12,748 nucleotides of DNA, from positions 1-12,748 of the forward strand of contig JADGHY010000035.1 in the NCBI GenBank assembly GCA_019683625.1, read 5' to 3'. This stretch comes from Thermoflavifilum sp. (GTDB lineage: Bacteria; Bacteroidota; Bacteroidia; Chitinophagales; Chitinophagaceae). This document shows positions 7,380 to 12,748 of the stretch, piece after piece. The notes under the pieces are model-generated. The model saw only the letters and a list, made by a program, of their open reading frames with translations. It had not been told where the DNA came from and searched no databases. The stretch's first letter is position 1. Each line of letters starts with the position of its first letter. The position numbers were made by a program, and so were the translations under genes.

Positions 7380-8315
7380 TCAACTGAAACTTTCTTTCTT
7401 GCCAGCAAGCAAGTACAGCACGGCCATCCGGATGGCTACGCCATTTTCTACCTGCTGCAGGATAATGGAATATGGCGAATCGGCCACTTCTGAGTCCAAT
7501 TCCACGCCCCGGTTGATGGGGCCGGGATGCATGATTACCACAGGCTTTTGCAAGGCGTCTATCCAGCTGCGTTTGATGCCGTAATACAGATTGTATTCGC
7601 GCAGTGAGGAAAACAAAGGTCTGTTTTGGCGTTCCAGCTGGATGCGCAACACGTTGGCCACATCACACCAGGCGAGTGCTTCCTTTACCTGATAACAGAC
7701 TTTTACCCCGAATGCTTCCTGAATGTATTTGGGAATCAGCGTGGGTGGGCCAGCCACCATGATTTCTGCACCCAACTTCTTCAAACAGTAAATATTCGAC
7801 AAAGCCACCCTGGAATGCATGATGTCGCCAATGATGGCCACACGTACACCTTTCACCTGGCCCAGTTTTTCCCGGATGGAGTAGGCATCCAATAGTGCCT
7901 GTGTAGGATGCTCGTTGATCCCATCGCCCGCGTTGATGACACTGGCGGGGATATGCCTGGCCAGAAAATGCGGAGCCCCGCTGGCCGAATGCCGCATCAC
8001 CACCATATCTACCTTCATCGCCAGGATGTTGTGCACCGTGTCAATAAGCGTCTCCCCTTTTTTCACCGACGATACACTGGCCGAAAAATTGACCACATCC
8101 GCAGAAAGTCTTTTTTCGGCTAGCTCAAATGAAATCCGGGTACGGGTGGAGTTTTCAAAAAACAAATTCACCACGGTAGTGTCGCGCAGGGTGGGCACTT
8201 TTTTGATGGGGCGACTCAAGACTTCTTTGAACTGATCGGCGGTTTGAAAAATAAGCTCAATATCTTCAACGGTGAGGTCGCGAATGCCCAGCAGGTGTTT
8301 GACCGAGAGAGACAT
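7380..8315 (-). CDS. pyrB: Aspartate carbamoyltransferase, catalytic subunit
   Basis: This enzyme joins carbamoyl phosphate and L-aspartate to N-carbamoylaspartate, the committed step of de novo pyrimidine synthesis in the cytosol. The 311-residue length matches the family. The carbamoyl-phosphate loop FFENSTRTR is at 52-60, the lysine loop SSVKKGETL at 82-90 (which reaches into the neighbouring active site of the trimer) and HPTQALLD at 136-143. The aspartate-binding RIQLERQ is at 224-230 and HPGPINRG at 263-270. The frame is open upstream to ATG 8450, but that would add 45 residues unlike the family and would span the promoter. ATG 8315 is therefore preferred. No regulatory subunit gene (pyrI) or other pyr gene is adjacent, so it stands alone here. 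It converges with the DUF6089 gene with a 2-base gap and diverges from the acetyltransferase gene. Confidence 0.97.
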   Translation of the reverse strand: MSLSVKHLLGIRDLTVEDIELIFQTADQFKEVLSRPIKKVPTLRDTTVVNLFFENSTRTRISFELAEKRLSADVVNFSASVSSVKKGETLIDTVHNILAMKVDMVVMRHSASGAPHFLARHIPASVINAGDGINEHPTQALLDAYSIREKLGQVKGVRVAIIGDIMHSRVALSNIYCLKKLGAEIMVAGPPTLIPKYIQEAFGVKVCYQVKEALAWCDVANVLRIQLERQNRPLFSSLREYNLYYGIKRSWIDALQKPVVIMHPGPINRGVELDSEVADSPYSIILQQVENGVAIRMAVLYLLAGKKESFS

Positions 8316-8322
8316 CGGGAGG

Positions 8323-8354
8323 CAAAGGTAAGCAACAGTTGCACGCCAAGCAAA
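8323..8354 (-). promoter_or_regulatory. pyrB promoter (TTTG, 20 bases, TACCTTTG), probably giving a leaderless mRNA
   Basis: On the minus strand TTTG (8354-8351) and TACCTTTG (8330-8323) are separated by exactly 20 bases, matching the Bacteroidota consensus at both boxes. The -7 box ends only 7 bases before ATG 8315, so transcription should begin at or next to the start codon. There is no room for a Shine-Dalgarno site. Confidence 0.65.
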
Positions 8355-8428
8355 TTGCAGTGGATTTTCAGGGTTTTTGCCGCTATTTTGCAGTAGTTTG
8401 GCAAATGATTGCTCAACGATTTGCATCA

Positions 8429-8436
8429 TATCTTTT
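8429..8436 (+). promoter_or_regulatory. Possible -7 box (TATCTTTT) of the acetyltransferase gene
   Basis: TATCTTTT matches TAnnTTTG at all but the last position and ends 4 bases before ATG 8441. The nearest TTG (8409-8411) is only 17 bases upstream, shorter than usual. It is suggestive mainly because pyrB and trhO show the same box-next-to-ATG arrangement. Confidence 0.3.
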
Positions 8437-8440
8437 AACA

Positions 8441-9025
8441 ATGCCCACATTTACAAACGTGATGATTCATCCTACGGCTGTTGTAGAGGAAGGCTGTGAA
8501 ATCGGCGAAGGTAGCCGTATCTGGCATTTTTCGCACCTGATGACAGGCTCCCGGATAGGCCGGGAATGCCATATCGGGCAGAATGTGTTTATTGCTTCGG
8601 GCGTGGTGGTGGGCAATCGGGTAAAGATTCAGAATAACGTGTCGTTATACACCGGTGTCATCATCGAAGATGAAGTATTCCTCGGCCCCTCCTGCGTGTT
8701 CACCAATGTGCGCAACCCACGCAGTGCCATTAACCGGAAACATCAATATCAGGCTACCTTGGTAAAACAAGGAGCTACTATTGGCGCAAATGCTACGATT
8801 ATATGCGGGAACGAGATTGGTGTCTATGCCTTTATTGGCGCCGGTGCGGTGGTAACCCATCGGGTGCCGGACTACGCCCTGATGGTAGGTTGCCCTGCCA
8901 GGCAAATAGGCTGGGTAAGTGCTTTTGGCCACCGCCTGCAATTTGACGGGCAGGGACAGGCTATCTGTCCGGAAAGTGGAGAACGCTATCGGCTCATCAA
9001 CGGAAAAGTGGAAAAAATCAGCTGA
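8441..9025 (+). CDS. Left-handed beta-helix sugar N-acetyltransferase, WbpD/WlbB-like
   Basis: The product has 194 residues from ATG 8441, or 187 from ATG 8462, where family similarity begins (MIHPTAVVEEG). Hexapeptide repeats run through nearly the whole chain, for example IGEGSRIWH, IGQNVFIASGVVVGNRVKIQNNVSLY, EVFLGPSCVFTNVRNPRS, GATIGANATIICG and VGCPARQIGW. They form a left-handed beta-helix that trimerises and binds acetyl-CoA between subunits. The NNVSLY and VFTNVRNPRS segments and the C-terminal CPESGERYRL piece closely resemble WbpD/WlbB, which acetylate the 3-amino group of UDP-2-acetamido-3-amino-2,3-dideoxyglucuronate for O-antigen. The exact sugar here is not certain; a related 3- or 4-amino-sugar nucleotide acetyltransferase is possible. 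The usual partners (dehydrogenase and aminotransferase WbpB/WbpE types) are not in the window, so the gene is isolated from its pathway. It diverges from pyrB and converges with exuT 10 bases after its stop. Confidence 0.85.
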   Translation: MPTFTNVMIHPTAVVEEGCEIGEGSRIWHFSHLMTGSRIGRECHIGQNVFIASGVVVGNRVKIQNNVSLYTGVIIEDEVFLGPSCVFTNVRNPRSAINRKHQYQATLVKQGATIGANATIICGNEIGVYAFIGAGAVVTHRVPDYALMVGCPARQIGWVSAFGHRLQFDGQGQAICPESGERYRLINGKVEKIS

Positions 9026-9031
9026 GCTGAT
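9012..9031 (-). terminator. Hairpin plus T6 downstream of exuT, inside the end of the acetyltransferase gene
   Basis: On the minus strand, 4 bases after the exuT stop, ATCAG-CTCAG-CTGAT forms a short hairpin followed directly by TTTTTT. It would end the hexuronate operon and overlaps the last codons of the converging gene. The stem has only 5 pairs, so efficiency is uncertain. Confidence 0.45.
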
Positions 9032-9035
9032 ATAT

Positions 9036-10391
9036 TCAAGACGCCGATGCCTGTGCCTGAACCCTGGTTTCCACATAGTGCAGCTGTTCATCCCGGGGCG
9101 TCATGCTGGGCATGATGAGATGGATAAACAGCAAGGCCACCAGATATAAGCTGCCAGCCACCAGGAAAGCTATAAAATATCCACTCTTCTCGCTCTGATC
9201 CAGCACATGTCCTAGCCCAAAATTGGCTAACACGCTGGCCAGGGCACCTATCATGCCCCCAATGCCCACCACCGAGGCGGTGGCTTTTTTGGGAAAAACA
9301 TCGGAAGCCAGCGTAAAGGCATTGGCCGACCAGGCCTGATGTCCACCCGCTGCCAACCCAATCAGCAATACTGCTATCCATTCATTGGCCGTCTGTGTGG
9401 CAAAGACCACCGGCAGGATAATGATGCCGCAGATGAGCATGGCTATCTTGCGGGCCCTGTTGATGGGCCAATGTTTTCGCTTAATGAAGTAGGAAGAAAG
9501 CCATCCGCCGAAAATACTTCCCAAATCGGCCATCAAATAAATGATAATCAAGGGCAAAGCCAGGCCTTTCAGCTCGAGCCCAAACTGATGATTCAGGAAA
9601 AATCCGCCCCAAAACAAATAAAACCACCATACCGCATCGGGCAGTTTAGCCACGGCAAAAGCCCAGGTTTCTTTCAGCGGCAGCACCCGCCACCAGGAAA
9701 TCCGTTCTTCGTTTTCTACTTCGGTATCACTCAGAATATAAGACAATTCCTGGAAAGAAACTTTTCTGTGCTTTTCGGGTTTGCGGTAGGTGGTCAGCCA
9801 AATGATCACCCAAATCATGCTAAAGGTGAATGTCAGGCAAAAGGCATATTGCCAATGCTTGCCGGTATTGCTCACGATCAAGGGAATTACCAGGGGAGCC
9901 AACACGGCGCCCACATTGCTTCCTGCATTAAAAATGCCCGTGGCCAGTGCCCTTTCTTTTTTGGGAAACCATTCTGCCACGGTTTTGATGCAGGCAGGAA
10001 AATTGCCCGACTCTCCGATGCCCAACCCAAAACGCGCCACAGCGAAACCAATCCAGCCCATGGTGCGGTTTACAAAGGCATGCATGAGGCTGAAAAAACT
10101 CCAGATCCCAATAGAAATGGCATATCCTGCCCTGGTGCCCACCCGATCTATGATGCCTCCCATGATAAGCATGCCCACGGCATAGGCAATCATGAAGGCA
10201 ATGTTGATGTAGCTGTACTGGGTATTGTTCCAATGAAAGATATTATCGCGCAGCGTAGGACCTAAAACCCCGATAATGCTGCGATCCATGTAATTAATCG
10301 TCGTGGCAATAAAAAGCAAGGCCAGGATGCGCCAGCGGAAAGGTCGAACCTTATCAGCAAAGATTTGGCTGCCATGTGATGCAGGAGTCAT
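9036..10391 (-). CDS. exuT: Hexuronate transporter of the major facilitator superfamily (ACS family, ExuT-like)
   Basis: This is a 451-residue inner-membrane symporter with about 12 transmembrane helices. It opens with WRILALLFIATTINYMDRS, the typical first helix of the anion:cation symporter family. The loop 2-3 motif GGIIDRVGTR is at 78-87. The ExuT-type signature ARFGLGIGESGNFPACIKT is at 119-137, followed by EWFPKKERALATGIFNAGSNVGA. The central cytoplasmic loop is at about 202-240. In the second half, GGHQAWSANAFTLASDVFPKKATASVVG (349-376) is the matching signature. Known relatives import galacturonate and glucuronate with protons. The ATG shares the ATGA with the stop codon of eda, implying translational coupling, and all operon partners are hexuronate catabolic enzymes. 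An alternative is a transporter for unsaturated uronates or another sugar acid, which sequence alone cannot exclude. It is the last gene of the operon. Confidence 0.9.
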   Translation of the reverse strand: MTPASHGSQIFADKVRPFRWRILALLFIATTINYMDRSIIGVLGPTLRDNIFHWNNTQYSYINIAFMIAYAVGMLIMGGIIDRVGTRAGYAISIGIWSFFSLMHAFVNRTMGWIGFAVARFGLGIGESGNFPACIKTVAEWFPKKERALATGIFNAGSNVGAVLAPLVIPLIVSNTGKHWQYAFCLTFTFSMIWVIIWLTTYRKPEKHRKVSFQELSYILSDTEVENEERISWWRVLPLKETWAFAVAKLPDAVWWFYLFWGGFFLNHQFGLELKGLALPLIIIYLMADLGSIFGGWLSSYFIKRKHWPINRARKIAMLICGIIILPVVFATQTANEWIAVLLIGLAAGGHQAWSANAFTLASDVFPKKATASVVGIGGMIGALASVLANFGLGHVLDQSEKSGYFIAFLVAGSLYLVALLFIHLIMPSMTPRDEQLHYVETRVQAQASAS

Positions 10392-11065
10392 GTATATGCA
10401 GTTTTGAGCTCGTGAATGGTTTGCAATACTTCGCGGCTAAGGTTTTCGATGGTGGCATAATCTCGTTGTTCCATCAGCTTTTTGCTGATGAGTTTACTTC
10501 CCATGCCCACGGCACTCACGCCGGCTTTAAACCAGCGTTCCAGATTTTCCCGGGTGGTATCCACTCCGCCGGTGGGCATGAACTTCAGCTTAGGGAAAAT
10601 GTCCCGGATGCTGCTCACAAATTCCGGGCCCAGTAAGCTGCCGGGAAACAGCTTAATGAGCTGCAATCCCTGGTTTTCGGCAGCCATGATTTCGGTGGGT
10701 GTCATGCACCCTGGGGCATAGAGCAGGTTCTGTTGAATGGCAAATGTAGCCACATCGGCCAGGTAACCCGGGCTCACCAGAAAGTCGGCACCTGCGGCCA
10801 CATATTGTTCGGCTTCCCTGAGTTGCTTGATGGTGCCCACGCCCAGCCACATATCAGGCATCTCCTGATTGCGCAGGGCTATGAGCGCCTGAAAATTCCG
10901 GAAGGCGGCTTCACCCCGATTGGTGTATTCCACGGCACGGATACCAGCCCGGTAGATGGCGCGGAGCACTTCCCGGCTAATCGTTTCATCGGCATGAAAA
11001 TATAAGGGCAAAATACCTTGCTGCAGTATATGTGCTGTAACCTGTTGTCTGTCGGCCATAAGCAT
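10388..11065 (-). CDS. eda: KDPG aldolase (2-dehydro-3-deoxy-phosphogluconate / 4-hydroxy-2-oxoglutarate aldolase)
   Basis: This is a class I aldolase of 225 residues that splits 2-keto-3-deoxy-6-phosphogluconate to pyruvate and glyceraldehyde-3-phosphate, the end of the hexuronate route. From ATG 11065, the catalytic Glu46 lies in GIRAVEYTNRG and the Schiff-base Lys138 in QLIKLFPGS. The barrel motifs LGVGTIKQLREAEQYVAAGA (74-93), DFLVSPGY, APGCMTPTE (117-125) and FMPTGGV (162-168) are in place; GGV helps bind the phosphate. The VEYTNRG version, in place of the E. coli VTLRT, seems to be the form usual in Bacteroidota. The frame is open to 11110, which would overlap kdgK by 26 bases. I prefer ATG 11065 (or 11059), which leaves a 19- to 25-base gap after kdgK. 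The stop overlaps the exuT start by 4 bases. Confidence 0.93.
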   Translation of the reverse strand: MLMADRQQVTAHILQQGILPLYFHADETISREVLRAIYRAGIRAVEYTNRGEAAFRNFQALIALRNQEMPDMWLGVGTIKQLREAEQYVAAGADFLVSPGYLADVATFAIQQNLLYAPGCMTPTEIMAAENQGLQLIKLFPGSLLGPEFVSSIRDIFPKLKFMPTGGVDTTRENLERWFKAGVSAVGMGSKLISKKLMEQRDYATIENLSREVLQTIHELKTAYT

Positions 11066-11084
11066 ATTGTTTAAAATACCAACA

Positions 11085-12110
11085 TTATCGCTGCACCCTT
11101 CCGCTGGCATCCCCTTTCATCAATTGCAGCACTTCTTCCAAGGTGGCATGATTCATATCTCCCGGGATAGTATGTTTCAATGCGGAAGCGGCTACGCCAA
11201 ATTCGGCTGCCTGCTTCATATCCATACCACTCAGCAAGCCGTAAATAAATCCACTGGCAAAGCTATCGCCACTGCCCACCCGATCCACAATACGCACCTC
11301 ATATTTGCGGGTATGGTAAAACTCTTTCCCGTCGTATACCAAGGCACTCCATCCGTTATCGCTCGCACTATAGCTCTCCCGCAGGGAGGTTGCGATATAT
11401 TTGAAGCCAAACTTCTCTCTCATCTGGCGAAACACATCCTGATAGCCTTCGAGGTTCAGCTCACCCTTGGTGACATCCGTATCTTTTGCCTTGAAGCCTA
11501 GCGTAGCTTCTGCATCTTCTTCATTCCCGATGCATACATCCACGTACTGGCAGAGCCGGGTCATCACTTCCCGAGCCTTTTCTTTGCTCCACAGCTTTTT
11601 CCGGTAATTCAAATCTATACTCGTGGTGATACCTTTTGCGCGGGCCGTTTTCAAGGCATGTTCCGTGAGAGCTGCTGCCCGATCGCTCAGCGCCGGCGTG
11701 ATGCCGGTGGTATGAAACCAAACAGCACCTTCCAGAATCCGGTCAAAGTCAAAATCTTCCAGGGTAGCTTCGGCTATGGAGGCATGGGCACGGTCATAAA
11801 TGACCTGAGAGGCCCGCATGGAAGCTCCTGTTTCCAGAAAATAGATGCCCAACCGTTCACCTCCCCGGGCAATGAATTGGGTATCTACCCCATAACGCCG
11901 GAGATGGTTAATGGCGGCTTGCCCTATTGGGTTATTCGGTACTTTGGTTACAAAGGTGCCCTGGAGGCCATAATTGCAAAGGGCAACCGCCACATTAGCT
12001 TCTCCTCCCCCATAAGTCACATCAAATCGTTCGGCCTGTACGAACCGTTGATAGCCTGGCGTAGAAAGCCGAAGCATAATTTCTCCAAACGTGACAACTT
12101 TTTTCGACAT
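11085..12110 (-). CDS. kdgK: 2-keto-3-deoxygluconate kinase (PfkB/ribokinase family)
   Basis: This 341-residue cytosolic kinase phosphorylates 2-keto-3-deoxygluconate at C6 with ATP, making the KDPG that Eda then cleaves. The N-terminal PfkB signature is at 33-48 (YGGGEANVAVALCNYG). The substrate-lid region follows, then SIDLNYRKKLW at 164-174, a motif typical of KDG kinases, and NEEDAEATLG at 196-205. The C-terminal ATP/catalytic signature VDRVGSGDSFASGFIYGL is at 275-292, with Asp282 as the catalytic base. The length is slightly above the usual 310-340 range and nothing is missing. The start is preceded by an A/T-rich leader with no Shine-Dalgarno site but with an AU-rich inverted repeat abutting the ATG. 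It sits 40 bases after kduI and 19 bases before eda, so co-transcription is very likely. Other PfkB sugar kinases are possible in principle, but the neighbours fix the assignment. Confidence 0.94.
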   Translation of the reverse strand: MSKKVVTFGEIMLRLSTPGYQRFVQAERFDVTYGGGEANVAVALCNYGLQGTFVTKVPNNPIGQAAINHLRRYGVDTQFIARGGERLGIYFLETGASMRASQVIYDRAHASIAEATLEDFDFDRILEGAVWFHTTGITPALSDRAAALTEHALKTARAKGITTSIDLNYRKKLWSKEKAREVMTRLCQYVDVCIGNEEDAEATLGFKAKDTDVTKGELNLEGYQDVFRQMREKFGFKYIATSLRESYSASDNGWSALVYDGKEFYHTRKYEVRIVDRVGSGDSFASGFIYGLLSGMDMKQAAEFGVAASALKHTIPGDMNHATLEEVLQLMKGDASGRVQR

Positions 12111-12142
12111 AAAGCTTAAATTTTTTATTGTTTTAATGCTTT
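12111..12142 (-). repeat. AU-rich inverted repeat directly before the kdgK start codon
   Basis: On the minus strand AAAGC-A-TTAAA, an 11-base loop, then TTTAA-GCTTT pair perfectly over 10 bases with one bulged A, and the last T touches the ATG of kdgK. It fills most of the 40-base kduI-kdgK spacer. It could mask the start codon or mark an RNA processing site; A/T richness raises the odds of chance pairing. Confidence 0.4.
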
Positions 12143-12150
12143 TTCACGAA

Positions 12151-12748
12151 TTACAAGATGGTTTTCACTTCCACCACATCCATGTCATTGTACACCTGAT
12201 TCTCTCCTGCCATACCCCAAATGAAGCCATAGTTGCTGGTTCCGCAGCCAAAATGCACTGACCATGGGGGCGAGATCACGGCTTCATGATTGGCCATCAC
12301 CAGGTGGCGGGTTTCCTGAGGGCGGCCCATGAAATGAAAGACACGCTGGGCCTGCGGCACATCGAAGTAAAAATACACTTCTGTTCGGCGGGTGTGGGTA
12401 TGAGGGGGCACAGAATTCCATACGCTACCTGGCTCCAGCATCGTGAGCCCCATCACCAGCTGGCAGCTGCGCATGCCCTCCAGATGAATGTATTTGTAAA
12501 TGGTTCTTTTATTGGCGTTTAACCCATCACCGGCTTGTACGGGCGTAGCCTCATCTTTTTTCATCACCTGGTTAGGATAAGTTGCGTGTGCAGGCGACGA
12601 GAGCAGAAAAAACACGGGAGGGTTGTGCGGTGAGGACGCCTCAAAACTCACCTTACGGGTACCTTTTCCCAGATACACGGCATCTAACTTATCCAATGCA
12701 AAAGATTTCCCGTCGGCATGCACTACACCCGGCCCGCCCACATTGATC
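12151..12748 (-). CDS. kduI: 5-keto-4-deoxyuronate isomerase, C-terminal part, cut by the right edge
   Basis: The visible 198 residues run to the right edge; roughly the first 80 residues of the usual 278 or so are outside the window. A GTG at 12741 is inside the gene and is not the start. KduI converts 5-keto-4-deoxyuronate (the open form of the unsaturated uronate released by pectate and similar lyases) to 2,5-diketo-3-deoxygluconate, in the cytosol. The cupin-type metal site is visible: PPHTHTRRTEVYFYF gives His-X-His and the Glu, and PPWSVHFGCG gives the third His (start of the first His codon at base 12402). The C-terminus FIWGMAGENQVYNDMD is nearly the family consensus. The start of the visible part, INVGGPGVVHADG, matches the GVINIGG region of the family. 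It is the first visible gene of the kduI-kdgK-eda-exuT operon, and the promoter and any kduD lie to the right. Confidence 0.93.
   Translation of the reverse strand, partial: INVGGPGVVHADGKSFALDKLDAVYLGKGTRKVSFEASSPHNPPVFFLLSSPAHATYPNQVMKKDEATPVQAGDGLNANKRTIYKYIHLEGMRSCQLVMGLTMLEPGSVWNSVPPHTHTRRTEVYFYFDVPQAQRVFHFMGRPQETRHLVMANHEAVISPPWSVHFGCGTSNYGFIWGMAGENQVYNDMDVVEVKTIL

Larger units (their letters stand above)
8316..8440. other. Divergent promoter region between pyrB and the acetyltransferase gene
   Basis: These 125 bases carry the pyrB promoter, a weak promoter-like box for the plus-strand gene, and three copies of GCAAAT (8350-8355, 8401-8406 and inverted at 8419-8424). The first copy overlaps the pyrB -33 box. 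I see no hairpin terminator or small ORF with coding character. Confidence 0.6.

Noticed and set aside
8316..8450. Extended pyrB start at 8450
   Set aside because: The extra 45 residues do not resemble the family, overlap the divergent gene's start and include the promoter boxes.
8645..9091. Minus-strand open frame of 148 codons opposite the acetyltransferase gene
   Set aside because: It is antisense to clear hexapeptide repeats and has no recognisable domain.
9339..10265. Long open frame (308 codons) on the plus strand opposite exuT
   Set aside because: The minus strand encodes a full, motif-complete transporter. The plus-strand product is His/Gln/Pro-rich with no family resemblance, as expected of a shadow of a real gene.
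11066..11110. Extended eda start at 11110 overlapping kdgK
   Set aside because: The extension is unlike the aldolase family, and ATGs at 11065 and 11059 fit both family length and operon spacing.
1..12748. Search for an undescribed defence, mobile or biosynthetic system, tRNAs and CRISPR arrays
   Set aside because: Every gene falls in a known family with a coherent role. I saw no array-like direct repeats, transposase, integrase, toxin-antitoxin pair or tRNA-like fold.

Overview
The window is ordinary chromosomal DNA from a member of the Bacteroidota, probably of the Chitinophagales. Three things point there: sequences resembling the Bacteroidota promoter (-33 TTTG, about 20 bases, -7 TAnnTTTG) ahead of several genes; few clear Shine-Dalgarno sites; and a DUF6089-type outer-membrane protein, a family known essentially from this phylum. 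The order-level placement is an inference. I found no RNA genes, CRISPR arrays, insertion sequences or phage genes, and coding density is very high.

Left part (1-6386, minus strand). A tripartite RND efflux operon is transcribed leftward in the order outer-membrane channel (TolC-like), lipoprotein adaptor (AcrA-like), inner-membrane RND pump (AcrB-like). It has a good promoter at 6355-6386 and a leader of about 165 bases. Immediately after the pump gene comes the 5' part of trhO, a tRNA uridine-34 hydroxylase gene that runs off the left edge and seems to have its own -7 box directly before its ATG.

Middle (6454-9025). A plus-strand DUF6089/PorG-like outer-membrane barrel gene converges with pyrB (aspartate carbamoyltransferase, minus strand) with only 2 bases between their stop codons. 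Divergent from pyrB is an isolated left-handed beta-helix acetyltransferase of the WbpD/WlbB type (sugar N-acetylation for surface polysaccharide). pyrB has a very good promoter only 7 bases before its ATG, so its mRNA is probably leaderless.

Right part (9036-12748, minus strand). This is a hexuronate catabolism operon, transcribed kduI (truncated by the right edge), kdgK, eda, exuT. ExuT imports a hexuronate. KduI isomerises the unsaturated-uronate product of pectin or similar polyuronides, KdgK phosphorylates KDG, and Eda splits KDPG to pyruvate and glyceraldehyde-3-phosphate. A kduD reductase would complete the route and may lie beyond the right edge. eda and exuT overlap by ATGA, and exuT ends 10 bases from the converging acetyltransferase gene, with a small hairpin and T-run as terminator.

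I did not find a convincing undescribed system. The points most worth a second look are regulatory: probable leaderless starts, the long efflux-operon leader that stays open in frame with the TolC-like gene, and the AU-rich hairpin before kdgK.
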